Source: Bacteroidales bacterium (GTDB taxonomy: Bacteria; Bacteroidota; Bacteroidia; Bacteroidales; UBA932). From it: a DNA stretch of 64,000 nt. This document shows positions 35,401-44,423 of the stretch, in pieces (within the stretch, counting starts at the first letter, position 1; each line of letters opens with the position of its first letter). The stretch lies in the NCBI GenBank assembly GCA_017561885.1, contig JAFZBF010000041.1, positions 1 to 64,000 on the forward strand. Reading direction: 5' to 3'. The position numbers and the translations under genes are program-made. The notes under the pieces are model-generated. The model saw only the letters and a list, made by a program, of their open reading frames with translations, searched no databases and was not told where the DNA came from.

Positions 35401-35408
35401 CAAAGTTA
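35401..35408 (-). promoter_or_regulatory. Promoter -7 box of the histidine phosphatase gene
   Basis: The minus strand reads TAACTTTG, an exact -7 match 16 bp before the ATG at 35384. No TTG is seen at -33. Confidence 0.45.
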
Positions 35409-35431
35409 CCAAAAATTTCCAATTCTGGTAT

Positions 35432-35439
35432 TATCTTTG
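35432..35439 (+). promoter_or_regulatory. Promoter -7 box of the M28-TonB gene
   Basis: TATCTTTG is an exact -7 match 16 bp before the ATG at 35456. It lies 23 bp from the opposite -7 box, wider than in the four compact divergent pairs. Confidence 0.5.
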
Positions 35440-35455
35440 AGCGTTCTTCGCACCG

Positions 35456-36766
35456 ATGAAAAAAATCGCTCTTACCATAGCGCTCGCCCTGGCGGTTGTC
35501 ATGACATCCGCCGCACAGGATTTTTCCGCAAACCTGAAGCGGCACATAGATTATCTCAGCTCGACAGAATTGCAGGGACGCAAGGCCGGCAGCGAAGGCG
35601 AAGCCAAGGCTGCAGCCTATCTGTACGACAAGCTCAGCCAGGCAGGCCTGACAATGCTTACCGGTCGCGAAGGCGACAGTTTCCTGATTGTCGAGGACGG
35701 TGACACGTTGCGTTCGTGCAACGTGGCAGGCATACTCCAGGGCTATGACAATGATCTTCGTGAGGAATATATCGTGGTCGGCGCCCATATCGACCATCTC
35801 GGAACATACGACGTAACTGTCGACGGAGAGCAGATGACCGGTGTCTACCGCGGCGCCGACGCCAACGCTTCCGGAGTGGCCGCACTCATCGAAGCCGCCA
35901 ATATCCTCGGCAGCAATGCAATGTTCCTGCGACGTTCGGTTCTCTTTGTCGGCTTCGGGGCCGGAGAGGAAGAGTATGCAGGAGCCAGGTTCTTCGCCTC
36001 GGGAGGAGAATTCAGCGACACCTCAAACATAAAACTGATGGTCAACCTCGATATGCTTGGCCGGGGCAACACGGACAATCCTTTCGAGATATATTCCATG
36101 CTCGGCAGGAACGACCTGGCATCAATGACATCGTATGTGACCGAAAATGAATCCGTCACCACCAGGCCTGGCATCCACAACGGAGAGATTTTTCCTTCTG
36201 ACCATCTCGCTTTCGAATATGCTGACATTCCTACTCTCACCTTCTCTACCGGAAGGAGCAGGGAGTACCGCACCCCGAGGGATGTGCCTGAACTTATTCT
36301 GTACAACAAACTGGCGGCCGAGACCCACTATATCGCCACATTCCTGAAATGTCTGGCCTACAAGGACCATCTGTTCCCGTCTGCTACAGTATCCGAACCC
36401 GAAAGCGGCGACTTCGCATATTCGATGTCGGACTGCGACAGGCAGCCCCAGTTCTTCCATTCCGACCTGAAGCACTTTATGAACGCCTGGGTGTACAGCT
36501 ACGTCAAGTATCCCCAGAGTGCCGTAGACAAAGGTATCCAGGGTACCGTCAACGTTTCGTTCATTATCGAGAAGGACGGCAGCGTCACGAACGTCAAGGT
36601 TGAGAAGGGTGTTGACGAGATTCTGGATGAAGAAGCCGTAAAGGTCATCTCCGCTTCGCCGAAATGGAGTGCCGGAGAGATTGGCCGGAAAAAAGTCCGC
36701 TGCAAGATCACCGTTCCCGTGGAGTTCCGCCTTCAGAAAGGCAGCCGTTTCGACATCAGGCGTTAA
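35456..36766 (+). CDS. M28 metallopeptidase fused to a TonB C-terminal domain
   Basis: The 436-residue protein has a signal peptide (cleavage after 'TSAAQ'). An M28 aminopeptidase-type domain follows: metal ligands His111 and Asp113 region in 'VVGAHIDHLG', Asp135 in 'RGADANASG', Glu171-Glu172 in 'GAGEEEYAG', Asp199 in 'NLDMLG' and a histidine in 'PSDHLAFEY'. From about residue 341 a TonB-like C-terminal domain appears ('AWVYSYVKYPQSAVDKGIQGTVNVSF'-type strands). There is no membrane anchor between them. An exported peptidase ending in the receptor-contact domain of TonB is odd; that domain may serve only as a protein-binding module. Confidence 0.87.
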   Translation: MKKIALTIALALAVVMTSAAQDFSANLKRHIDYLSSTELQGRKAGSEGEAKAAAYLYDKLSQAGLTMLTGREGDSFLIVEDGDTLRSCNVAGILQGYDNDLREEYIVVGAHIDHLGTYDVTVDGEQMTGVYRGADANASGVAALIEAANILGSNAMFLRRSVLFVGFGAGEEEYAGARFFASGGEFSDTSNIKLMVNLDMLGRGNTDNPFEIYSMLGRNDLASMTSYVTENESVTTRPGIHNGEIFPSDHLAFEYADIPTLTFSTGRSREYRTPRDVPELILYNKLAAETHYIATFLKCLAYKDHLFPSATVSEPESGDFAYSMSDCDRQPQFFHSDLKHFMNAWVYSYVKYPQSAVDKGIQGTVNVSFIIEKDGSVTNVKVEKGVDEILDEEAVKVISASPKWSAGEIGRKKVRCKITVPVEFRLQKGSRFDIRR

Positions 36767-36793
36767 TTAATCAAGTAATTACTACTTATTTTA

Positions 36794-36801
36794 TATATTT
36801 G
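36794..36801 (+). promoter_or_regulatory. Promoter -7 box of leuS
   Basis: TATATTTG is an exact -7 match 23 bp before the leuS ATG. No TTG is seen at -33. Confidence 0.5.
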
Positions 36802-36824
36802 CCGGATAATTTTCTAACCTGCAA

Positions 36825-39587
36825 ATGGACTACAATTTCGCTCAGATCGAAAAGAAATGGCAGCAATATTGGGCTGACAACCACACTTTTCACACAGACA
36901 ACAAATCTTCCAAACCAAAATTCTACGTTCTGGACATGTTCCCCTACCCCAGCGGTGCCGGACTTCACGTAGGCCACCCTCTGGGATACATTGCCAGCGA
37001 CATCTACAGCCGGTACAAGAGACTGAAAGGTTTCAACGTGCTCCATCCGATGGGCTACGACGCTTTCGGACTGCCTGCCGAGCAGTACGCCATCCAGACC
37101 GGACAGCATCCCGCCACAACCACCGAGAACAACATCGCCCGCTATCGCGAGCAGATGGACAAGATCGGTTTCTCATACGACTGGGAGCGAGAAGTCCGCA
37201 CTTGCGACCCCGGCTATTACAAGTGGACCCAGTGGGCGTTCCTGAAGATGTTCGACAGCTGGTACGACAAGTCTCTGGACAAGGCCAGGCCGGTAGCGAC
37301 TCTCGTGGAAGCCTTCGAGAAAGGCGGCAGTGCAGCGGCGGATGCAGCCTGCGGCAATGTCAAGGATTTCAGCGCGGAAGAATGGAAGGCAATGAGCGAA
37401 GCCGAAAAGCAGGCCGTGCTGATGCAGTACAGGATTGCCTACCAGGGCGAGACCACGGTCAACTGGTGTCCCAAGCTCGGCACCGTGCTGGCCAACGACG
37501 AAGTAAAGGAAGGTCTTTCTGTAAGAGGCGGGTTCCCCGTTGAGCAGAAGAAGATGAAACAGTGGCAGCTGCGCGTCAGCGCCTATGCTGAAAGACTGCT
37601 GCAGGGCCTCGACAGCCTCGAATGGACTGATTCCCTCAAGGAGATGCAGCGCAACTGGATAGGCCGTTCGCAGGGAGCCGAGATGACATTCAAGGTCTTC
37701 AACGGCAGCAAGGAATATGATATGGTTATCTTCACGACCCGTGCAGACACCATCTTCGGAGTCACCTTCATGGTACTGGCCCCGGAGAGCGACTGGGTCG
37801 AAAATCTTACCGCACCCGAGCAGAAAGAGGCTGTGGAAGCCTATCTGGCTGCAGCCAAGAAGAAGACAGAAAGGGAGCGCATCGCCGAGACCCGCCACGT
37901 AACCGGTGTCTTCAGCGGTTCCTATGCAGTCAATCCCCTTACTGGCGACAAAGTTCCCGTATGGATTTCAGAATATGTATTGGCCGGATATGGTACGGGC
38001 GCCATTATGGCGGTTCCGGCACACGACAGCCGCGACTATGTTTTCGCTCGTGAGTTCAACCTGCCGATCATCCCCCTCATCGAGGGCTGCGACGTAAGTG
38101 AAGAGAGCTTCGACGCAAAGGAAGGCATCATGTGCAACTCCGGTTTCCTGAACGGAATGACCGTCCAGCAGGCCATCCCTGCAGCTATAGACTATGTAGA
38201 GAGCAAGGGCATAGGCAAGCGCAAGATCAACTACCGTCTGCGCGACGCCATCTTCTCCCGCCAGCGCTACTGGGGTGAGCCCTTCCCTGTTTATTTCAAG
38301 GAAGGCACGGCATATCCGATGCCTATGGACAAGCTTCCTCTGGAACTCCCTGCAATCGACGAGTTCAAGCCCACCGAGAGCGGCGAACCGCCGTTGGCAA
38401 GGGCCAAGGACTGGACATACGAAGGCTGGCCCATCGAGAAGAGCACTATGCCCGGTTTCGCAGGCAGCAGCGCATACTACCTGCGCTATATGGACCCGAA
38501 GAACGACCAGGCGCTGGTCAGCCGCGAAGCTGACGAGTACTGGCGCAACGTAGACCTCTACATAGGCGGCACCGAGCATGCTACCGGACACCTCATCTAC
38601 TCCCGTTTCTGGAACAAGTTCCTCTACGACCTGGGTTATGTCTGCGAGCAGGAGCCTTTCAAGAAACTCATCAACCAGGGAATGATCCAGGGCCGCAGCA
38701 ATTTCGTATATCGCATCAAAGGGACCAACACCTTCGTATCCTGCGGTCTCAAGGACAAATACGACACCACCGAAATCCACGTCGACGTCAACATAGTGCA
38801 CAACGACCGCCTCGACCTCGAAGCTTTCAAGGCCTGGTCTCCCGACTACGCCACCGCCGAATTCATCCTCGAGGACGGCGAGTATGTCTGCGGATATGCC
38901 GTCGAGAAGATGAGCAAGTCGATGTACAACGTGGTCAACCCCGACAAGATCTGCGCCGACTATGGCGCCGACACGCTGCGTCTCTACGAGATGTTCCTCG
39001 GCCCCCTGGAGCAGAGCAAACCCTGGGACACCAAGGGAATCGACGGAGTGCACCGTTTCCTGCGCAAGTTCTACCGTATGTTCAACAACGAGCAGGGCTT
39101 CGTCGTAACCGACGAAAAAGCCACGGCCGCAGAACTCAAGATTCTTCACAAGCTCATCGACAAAGAATCGTACGACATAGAGCACTTCTCTTTCAACACA
39201 ACCGTGAGCGCCTTTATGATCGCCGTCAACGACCTGGTTGCTCTGGGCTGCAGCAAGAGGGAAATCCTCGAGCCGCTGGTCATCCTCATATCTCCGTTCG
39301 CACCGCACGTAGCCGAGGAGCTCTGGAGCCAGCTCGGACACACCGAGACCATAACCTACGCAAGCTTCCCCGAGTTCAATCCAGCATACGTAGCCGAAGA
39401 CTCATTCGAGTATCCGGTTTCGTTCAACGGAAAGCTCCGCTTCAAGATCACCCTGCCGAAGAGCCTGTCACAGCAGGAAGCCGCAGACGCAGTACGCAAT
39501 GACGAGAGGACAGAGAAATACCTGAACGGCGGCGCCATCAAGAAGATTATCGTAGTGCCTTCGAAGATCATCAACGTAGTATGCTGA
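36825..39587 (+). CDS. leuS: Leucyl-tRNA synthetase
   Basis: The 920-residue class I synthetase charges tRNA-Leu. The HIGH motif is HVGH at 48-51 and KMSKS is at 695-699. The CP1 editing domain lies between them, with the '[18 protein letters not shown]' motif. A C-terminal anticodon-binding domain ends the protein. An extra segment rich in Ala and Glu (about residues 150-190) breaks the early catalytic core, as I would expect for the Bacteroidota form. A long open frame on the other strand is an artefact of codon bias. The YitT-like gene starts 7 bp inside its end. Confidence 0.97.
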   Translation: MDYNFAQIEKKWQQYWADNHTFHTDNKSSKPKFYVLDMFPYPSGAGLHVGHPLGYIASDIYSRYKRLKGFNVLHPMGYDAFGLPAEQYAIQTGQHPATTTENNIARYREQMDKIGFSYDWEREVRTCDPGYYKWTQWAFLKMFDSWYDKSLDKARPVATLVEAFEKGGSAAADAACGNVKDFSAEEWKAMSEAEKQAVLMQYRIAYQGETTVNWCPKLGTVLANDEVKEGLSVRGGFPVEQKKMKQWQLRVSAYAERLLQGLDSLEWTDSLKEMQRNWIGRSQGAEMTFKVFNGSKEYDMVIFTTRADTIFGVTFMVLAPESDWVENLTAPEQKEAVEAYLAAAKKKTERERIAETRHVTGVFSGSYAVNPLTGDKVPVWISEYVLAGYGTGAIMAVPAHDSRDYVFAREFNLPIIPLIEGCDVSEESFDAKEGIMCNSGFLNGMTVQQAIPAAIDYVESKGIGKRKINYRLRDAIFSRQRYWGEPFPVYFKEGTAYPMPMDKLPLELPAIDEFKPTESGEPPLARAKDWTYEGWPIEKSTMPGFAGSSAYYLRYMDPKNDQALVSREADEYWRNVDLYIGGTEHATGHLIYSRFWNKFLYDLGYVCEQEPFKKLINQGMIQGRSNFVYRIKGTNTFVSCGLKDKYDTTEIHVDVNIVHNDRLDLEAFKAWSPDYATAEFILEDGEYVCGYAVEKMSKSMYNVVNPDKICADYGADTLRLYEMFLGPLEQSKPWDTKGIDGVHRFLRKFYRMFNNEQGFVVTDEKATAAELKILHKLIDKESYDIEHFSFNTTVSAFMIAVNDLVALGCSKREILEPLVILISPFAPHVAEELWSQLGHTETITYASFPEFNPAYVAEDSFEYPVSFNGKLRFKITLPKSLSQQEAADAVRNDERTEKYLNGGAIKKIIVVPSKIINVVC

Positions 39588-40480
39588 CGAAAAAGGATTT
39601 CTGGACTGGATTAAAGGAGTATTTCATCATAACCCTCGGCCTTCTGGTTTACGTGATGGCCTGGTGCATCTTCCTGATTCCAAACAATATGGTCGGCGGC
39701 GGAGTATCCGGCATGGGTGCCATCATACAGTACGCCACCGGCTTCCCTATCAGCTACACTTATTTCATTGTCAACATCGTCCTCCTGGCCATCGCCTTGA
39801 AGATTCTCGGCAAGAGTTTCGGAGCGAAGACAGTTTTTGCAGTGATCGTGACTACGGTGCTGTTCCGAATCATCCCTGAAATCATTCCGGATGAATTCAT
39901 CAACCAGATAGCCCACGAGAACGGGAAACTGACCTGCGCCCTCTTCGGAGGAGCGCTCTCCGGCATCGGAATCGCCATCACATTCACACAGGGAGGCAGC
40001 AGCGGCGGTACCGACATCATCGCTCTGATCATCAACAAGTACCGCAGCATCTCGCCGGGAAGCATCATAGTATCCCTGGACATTCTGATCATGTCCTCTA
40101 CTATGCTGATACCCTCTGCCGGAACATTCAGCACCAGGCTGGCCACCGTCATCTACGGTTTCGTGACCTCGGCCGTTTTCAGCTATACGCTCGACCTGTT
40201 CCTGAACGGCAACAAGCAGTGCGTGCAGATTATGATCTTTTCGCACAAGTATGCCGAGATTGCAGACGCCATAACCAAGGAAGCCCACCGCGGCGTGACT
40301 GCCATCCACAGCGAAGGATGGTACACTCACACTGAAAGTGAAATCGTAACCGTAATCGCCCGAAAACAGGAATCAAGTCAGATTCTCAAGATTGTCAAGA
40401 AGGTCGACGACACTGCATTCGTATCGGTAAACAACGTCAGCGGCGTGTTCGGCAAAGGTTTCGAGCAAATCAAAAAATAA
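39581..40480 (+). CDS. YitT family membrane protein with DUF2179 domain
   Basis: The 299-residue protein has about six hydrophobic helices in the YitT pattern ('[17 protein letters not shown]', '[17 protein letters not shown]'). A cytoplasmic DUF2179 domain closes it ('[32 protein letters not shown]'). Members are common in Bacteroidota; the transported substrate or role is not established. It overlaps leuS by 7 bp, so it may be translated together with it. A stem-loop covering its stop codon is a likely terminator. Confidence 0.9.
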   Translation: MLTKKDFWTGLKEYFIITLGLLVYVMAWCIFLIPNNMVGGGVSGMGAIIQYATGFPISYTYFIVNIVLLAIALKILGKSFGAKTVFAVIVTTVLFRIIPEIIPDEFINQIAHENGKLTCALFGGALSGIGIAITFTQGGSSGGTDIIALIINKYRSISPGSIIVSLDILIMSSTMLIPSAGTFSTRLATVIYGFVTSAVFSYTLDLFLNGNKQCVQIMIFSHKYAEIADAITKEAHRGVTAIHSEGWYTHTESEIVTVIARKQESSQILKIVKKVDDTAFVSVNNVSGVFGKGFEQIKK

Positions 40481-40492
40481 GATTTGCTTTTC
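40465..40492 (+). terminator. Terminator overlapping the end of the YitT-like gene
   Basis: GCAAATC (40465-40471) pairs with GATTTGC (40481-40487) across a 9-base loop that includes the stop codon. TTTT follows. One more A-T pair extends the stem to 8 bp. Confidence 0.5.
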
Positions 40493-40539
40493 CATTCTTG
40501 GATTTGGAAAAACTTGCATAACTGTGTCCATTATTGAAT

Positions 40540-40575
40540 TTTTGGCGCTTTTTAGTTTAATAATTTGCGCCAAAA
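40540..40575. promoter_or_regulatory. Inverted repeat upstream of the AraC-type gene
   Basis: TTTTGGCGC (40540-40548) and GCGCCAAAA (40567-40575) are perfect 9-bp inverted copies with 18 bp between. The right half ends 4 bp before the ATG at 40580. It could be an operator for autoregulation or a hairpin covering the translation start. Confidence 0.6.
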
Positions 40576-40579
40576 CCTA

Positions 40580-41248
40580 ATGAAAATGATGCTGACACTA
40601 TTAATTACTGCCGCACTGCTCACTACAGTTCTGACTATCCTCTGTGTTTCCCTTTACAGACGTGCAAGACATCTCCAACAATCTGAATCCCAGGCTCCGG
40701 TACGTCCATACATAAGTCCTGAGATGGTGGCTGACGATGATATCCGCGTCACAGGCAACCTCCTGTGCGAAAACCATCAAGCCATCTGCGACAACCTGAT
40801 GGATTATTTTGAAAAGGAGAAACCTTATCTTAATCCGAACGTCAAGATCATGGACATCGCCGACCATCTGAATACAAACAAATCCTACCTTTCTAAAATA
40901 ATCAATTCATATTTCCGGAAGAATTTCAGTCAGTTCATCAACTGGTACCGCATTCGCGATGCGATGGAGCTGTATATGAGAGACCCGAAGATTGACATCT
41001 CGACAATGGCTGACAAATCAGGATTCCAGTCAATGACTACTTTCAATACCGCATTTACCAGATACACCGGAATGACGCCTGGAGAATGGTGCAAGAAATA
41101 CAAGAACAACATGCGATATGAAATGGTTAAGACGGAGAAGAAGACGAGAGAAGCTGCGAAGGGCCAGGCTGGAAGAACTGATGACGCGTGCCGACAAGGT
41201 GATTTACGAGAAGAGACTATTTCAAAAACAGCATTTCTGCAAAGATGA
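40580..41248 (+). CDS. Membrane-anchored AraC-type regulator
   Basis: The 222-residue protein, counted from the ATG at 40580, has an N-terminal membrane helix (about residues 2-24), a linker and a C-terminal AraC double HTH ('VKIMDIADHLNTNKSYLSKIINSYF' then 'ISTMADKSGFQSMTTFNTAFTRYTGMTPGEW'). The DNA-binding domain is complete. A membrane anchor without a sensor domain is known from Bacteroidota AraC proteins, often in pairs. A TTG 15 bp earlier is a weaker start. The last 131 bp overlap a second AraC frame in another reading frame, so the tail past about residue 190 is likely unimportant. Confidence 0.82.
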   Translation: MKMMLTLLITAALLTTVLTILCVSLYRRARHLQQSESQAPVRPYISPEMVADDDIRVTGNLLCENHQAICDNLMDYFEKEKPYLNPNVKIMDIADHLNTNKSYLSKIINSYFRKNFSQFINWYRIRDAMELYMRDPKIDISTMADKSGFQSMTTFNTAFTRYTGMTPGEWCKKYKNNMRYEMVKTEKKTREAAKGQAGRTDDACRQGDLREETISKTAFLQR

Positions 41249-41552
41249 CCTTGCAATCGAATTAGGAAGCAACAGGACCTATATCGGAGAAGCCCTGTCC
41301 ACATGCCGCAACTGCAGGTGGAATGAATATGTCAACTCGTTCCGGCTGAGATTTTTCCTTGAGACTGCCCGCCTCAAGGAAAACAGGCATGTCACGGTAG
41401 AAGATATGGCTGTCAGATGCGGGTTCGGTTCAGCTTACACCCTGAACAAACACCTCAAACGCGAATATGGAACTACGGCTTCTGCCTACAGGAAGAACTT
41501 GTCCACTTCCTTGAGGGCTGCGGGCAAGGCGAATACCGCCACACGGTCGTAG
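41118..41552 (+). CDS. Second AraC-type regulator, overlapping the first
   Basis: The 144-residue frame starts at an ATG inside the first regulator, in the +1 frame. It opens with an Arg-rich segment like the juxtamembrane part of anchored AraC proteins. A full AraC-type double HTH follows ('DDLAIELGSNRTYIGEALS' and 'VEDMAVRCGFGSAYTLNKHLKREYG'). An ATG at 41181 gives a shorter 123-residue product. It may be a second gene translated by coupling, or both frames may be joined by frameshifting. Its 3' end shares 67 bp with trkA on the other strand. Confidence 0.72.
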   Translation: MKWLRRRRRREKLRRARLEELMTRADKVIYEKRLFQKQHFCKDDLAIELGSNRTYIGEALSTCRNCRWNEYVNSFRLRFFLETARLKENRHVTVEDMAVRCGFGSAYTLNKHLKREYGTTASAYRKNLSTSLRAAGKANTATRS

Positions 41553-42835
41553 TCGTTGACCTGGGTGGAACCGACGGCTATGATGGCTTCGCTTCCGCGG
41601 ATTATGCCTCCTATGATGGCTCCTTCAGGGAAATTGAGGTCCTTGAGCGGTTTCTTCGTGATCGGACTGCCGGGATGCGCCATATACTCGAGTATCTCGG
41701 CGTTCGATCCTGAAAGACATTTGATCGTACGCACCTTGTTGCTGAGAGTGAACCGGAAGATACGGCCGGCAGTTATCAGTTTCTTGTTGACAACGGCGTC
41801 GACGCCCATCTCCTCTGCAAGCTGTATGTATTCCAGATTCTCGACCTCCGCGATTGTCTTCATCACACCGAACCTCTTGGCCGACGCACAAGCAAGTATG
41901 TTGGCTTCTGAATTCGGAGTCACAGCCAGAAAGGCATCAAAATCCTTGATGTTCTCGTCATAGAAGAAATCGCCTGTCTTCGCATTGTCGTTGATGACAA
42001 GTGTCTTGTTCAGCTTTGCAGAAAGTTCTTCGCAGCGGGCCTTGTCACCCTCGATTATCTTGACTTCCTCGATGAACCTCTCCGCCTTCTCGGCCACCAT
42101 CTCGGCGATACGTCCGCCGCCGAGTATAGCCAGACGTTTCACACGGAAATCCACCTTGCCTGCTATGCTTCTGGCAAGTTCGACATTTTCCTTCTTTGTC
42201 ACGACAAACACCTGGTCGTGGAGGCGGAAACGGGTCTCTCCGTTGGGAATGATGGTCTGGTCGCCTCTGGAGACAGCAACAATCCTGAACGGGGGAAAGT
42301 TGTTGTCAGTGACATACTCCAAGACCGTCTTGTCGATCAGGGGTGCATACTCCTCGAGCCTGAAGACGATGAGCTGCAGTTTGCCGTGTGCAAATTCTGC
42401 AAATTCCGAAGTTTCAGCCTGCTTGATGAGTTCGAGTATTTCTGAAGCGGCTATCCTTTCGGGATAGAACAGCAGGTCGATTCCGAGATCCGTGAACAGC
42501 AACTTGTTTTCGTGGCTCAGATATTCGGCATTGTTGATGCGTGCGGTAACCTTTGCAGCACCCATCTGCTTGGCCAGCAATGCGGCAAGTATATTCACGT
42601 ACTGGTCTGAATCGGGGAAGACCGACACGAAAAGATCGGCTGTCCTGGCTCCGGCCCTTTCCAGAATATCTATCGAAGTGGGATTGCCCAGGACAGTAAC
42701 GACATCTGCTTCATCGCTGATGGTCGTAAGACGCCCGGGATCGCTGTCGATTACGGTCAGATTATGGTTCTCGCCAGCCAGCATCTTTGCCAGATGGCAA
42801 CCCACATCTCCTGCACCTGCTATTATGATGTTCAT
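41486..42835 (-). CDS. trkA: Trk potassium uptake regulator TrkA
   Basis: The 449-residue peripheral protein controls a Trk/Ktr potassium channel by binding NAD(H). Two RCK_N Rossmann domains are present, with glycine motifs 'IAGAGDVGCHLA' near the N-terminus and 'LGGGRIAEMVA' in the second half. RCK_C domains follow each ('LQLIVFRLEEYAPLIDKTV' and 'CLSGSNAEILEYMAHPGSPI'). The channel subunit gene trkH is not in the window. It lies 3 bp behind folE and is probably transcribed with it. Confidence 0.94.
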   Translation of the reverse strand: MNIIIAGAGDVGCHLAKMLAGENHNLTVIDSDPGRLTTISDEADVVTVLGNPTSIDILERAGARTADLFVSVFPDSDQYVNILAALLAKQMGAAKVTARINNAEYLSHENKLLFTDLGIDLLFYPERIAASEILELIKQAETSEFAEFAHGKLQLIVFRLEEYAPLIDKTVLEYVTDNNFPPFRIVAVSRGDQTIIPNGETRFRLHDQVFVVTKKENVELARSIAGKVDFRVKRLAILGGGRIAEMVAEKAERFIEEVKIIEGDKARCEELSAKLNKTLVINDNAKTGDFFYDENIKDFDAFLAVTPNSEANILACASAKRFGVMKTIAEVENLEYIQLAEEMGVDAVVNKKLITAGRIFRFTLSNKVRTIKCLSGSNAEILEYMAHPGSPITKKPLKDLNFPEGAIIGGIIRGSEAIIAVGSTQVNDYDRVAVFALPAALKEVDKFFL

Positions 42836-42838
42836 ACC

Positions 42839-43429
42839 TTATTTTCCTATGAGGGTGAGAAACTCCGCCCTGGTCTTTTCCGATTTCAAGAATATGCCAG
42901 TGAAAGCCGACGTGGTGGTAACGGAATGCTGCTTCTGGACACCGCGGATCTGCATGCACATATGTGCAGCCTCGATCACCACCGCCACGCCCAGGGGCTG
43001 GAGGGTTTCCTGGATGCAGTCACGAATCTGGACTGTAAGGCGCTCCTGCACCTGCAGCCTGCGGGCGAACGTCTCAACTACACGCGCCACCTTGCTCAGT
43101 CCTGTAATCTGTCCGTTGGGTATATAGGCGACGTGGCACTTTCCGTAGAAGGGAAGCATATGATGCTCGCAGATGGAATAGAGTTCGATGTCCTTGACCA
43201 CCACCATCTGCTTGTACTCTTCCTTGAACAGTGCAGAACGAAGTATTTCGGCAGGATCTTCAGCATATCCTTTCGTGAGGAACTGCATGGATCTTGCAAC
43301 CCTGCCGGGGGTCTTCAGCAAGCCTTCCCTGTCAGGATCTTCGCCCAGCAGCCGGAGTATCTCGGCATAATGCCTGGCGAGTTCTTCCGTCACCTGAGGG
43401 TCGTATTCTTCAATTTTATTGTAAGCCAT
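42839..43429 (-). CDS. folE: GTP cyclohydrolase I
   Basis: The 196-residue enzyme makes dihydroneopterin triphosphate, the first step of tetrahydrofolate synthesis. The zinc and active-site motif '[22 protein letters not shown]' is complete, and '[23 protein letters not shown]' follows. It forms a decamer in the cytoplasm. It is upstream of trkA by 3 bp. A short inverted repeat, AATTGT/ACAATT (43458-43463 and 43468-43473), lies between it and the adenosyltransferase gene. Confidence 0.96.
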   Translation of the reverse strand: MAYNKIEEYDPQVTEELARHYAEILRLLGEDPDREGLLKTPGRVARSMQFLTKGYAEDPAEILRSALFKEEYKQMVVVKDIELYSICEHHMLPFYGKCHVAYIPNGQITGLSKVARVVETFARRLQVQERLTVQIRDCIQETLQPLGVAVVIEAAHMCMQIRGVQKQHSVTTTSAFTGIFLKSEKTRAEFLTLIGK

Positions 43430-43506
43430 AGTATTGCGAAATTACAAATTATATTTCAATTGTCTTAACAATTAGCTATTTTAGCGTAACTACAAATCAA
43501 TCCGAT

Positions 43507-44034
43507 ATGGGCATCTACACAAAGACAGGAGACAAGGGAACCACCAGCCTGGCGGACGGTTCCAGAGTAAGCAAGGCCAGTGCAAGAGTCATGGCATACG
43601 GCGATATCGATGAACTCATAAGCCATCTGGGCATACTCCGCAGCAAGGTTTCACCGGACATCCCCCTGCGCCGTATCCAGGTCAACCTGATGAACGTGTC
43701 GGCCCATCTCGCCACCGAGAAGTTCTGCCCGAAACTCAAGGCGCTTGATGATGCCGAAGTCACATTCCTCGAAGGTGAGATCGACAGGATGACCGCCCTG
43801 CTTCCGCCGCAGAAAACCTTCCTTCTGCCTGCCGGACCTTTCGAAGCCGCAGAGTGTCACGTAGCCCGGACGGTGTGCCGCCGGTGCGAACGGAGCGTAG
43901 TTGCCATCGGTGAGCTCAGGGATGTAGACAGACAGGCCCAGATATACCTCAACAGGCTCTCTGACTATCTTTTCGTACTCGCCAGATACCTTTGTGTGAC
44001 AGGAGAAGAGCAAGAAGACAAGTGGCTTCCGTAA
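43507..44034 (+). CDS. ATP:cob(I)alamin adenosyltransferase, PduO type
   Basis: The 175-residue protein has the PduO-type start 'MGIYTKTGDKGTTSLADGSRV' that binds ATP, and the later 'GPFEAAECHVARTVCRRCERSVV' helix with its conserved arginine motif. It converts cob(I)alamin to adenosylcobalamin, the cofactor of methylmalonyl-CoA mutase, used in propionate formation in many Bacteroidales. The gene stands alone; no other cobalamin gene is nearby. Confidence 0.92.
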   Translation: MGIYTKTGDKGTTSLADGSRVSKASARVMAYGDIDELISHLGILRSKVSPDIPLRRIQVNLMNVSAHLATEKFCPKLKALDDAEVTFLEGEIDRMTALLPPQKTFLLPAGPFEAAECHVARTVCRRCERSVVAIGELRDVDRQAQIYLNRLSDYLFVLARYLCVTGEEQEDKWLP

Positions 44035-44051
44035 AATTGTTGTATTTTTTA

Positions 44052-44081
44052 TTGCAGATATTATATTTTCATATATTTTTG
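44052..44081 (+). promoter_or_regulatory. Promoter of the DUF2795 gene
   Basis: TTG at 44052-44054, a 19-bp spacer and TATTTTTG at 44074-44081 match both consensus boxes. The leader is about 35 bases. One of the best promoters in the window. Confidence 0.7.
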
Positions 44082-44121
44082 CAGCCCTTTTGAAAAACAC
44101 AACAACTAAATCCTATAAGAA

Positions 44122-44343
44122 ATGTATTGGACACTTGAACTTGCTTCAAAACTTGAAGATGCACCTTGGCCCGCAACCAAAGACGAATTGATCGATTACG
44201 CCACTCGCTCAGGAGCTCCTCTTGAAGTAATTGAGAACCTCTCAGACCTCGAGGACGACGGAGAAGTATACGACTCTATCGAAGACATCTGGCCTGACTA
44301 TCCCACCAAGGACGATTTCTTTTTCAATGAGGAAGAATATTAA
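44122..44343 (+). CDS. DUF2795 family small acidic protein
   Basis: The 73-residue protein starts 'MYWTLELASKLEDAPWPATKDELIDYATRS' and ends 'WPDYPTKDDFFFNEEEY'. That is the DUF2795 pattern found as short, highly conserved proteins in Bacteroidota. It is strongly acidic, cytoplasmic and without known function. A strong promoter and a perfect terminator flank it, so it is a dedicated, probably abundant transcript. Confidence 0.88.
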   Translation: MYWTLELASKLEDAPWPATKDELIDYATRSGAPLEVIENLSDLEDDGEVYDSIEDIWPDYPTKDDFFFNEEEY

Positions 44344-44369
44344 GAGACTATCCGACTCTTAAGATAAAA

Positions 44370-44405
44370 AAAGAAAGCGGGACGATATGTCCCGCTTTCT
44401 TTGTA
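44370..44405 (+). terminator. Strong terminator after the DUF2795 gene
   Basis: A 14-bp perfect stem (44370-44383 with 44389-44402) has a 5-base loop and T-rich flanks on both strands, so it may also stop the convergent GH10 gene. Confidence 0.85.
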
Positions 44406-44423
44406 TTTATGTTGCTGTCTCCT

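Noticed and set aside
37968..39341. Open frame of 457 codons opposite leuS
   Set aside because: No recognisable domain or start region, and leuS covers it with all synthetase motifs.
40488..40511. Stem TTTTCCA/TGGAAAA considered as terminator
   Set aside because: No T-run follows the stem; the better terminator is the stem at 40465-40487 followed by TTTT.
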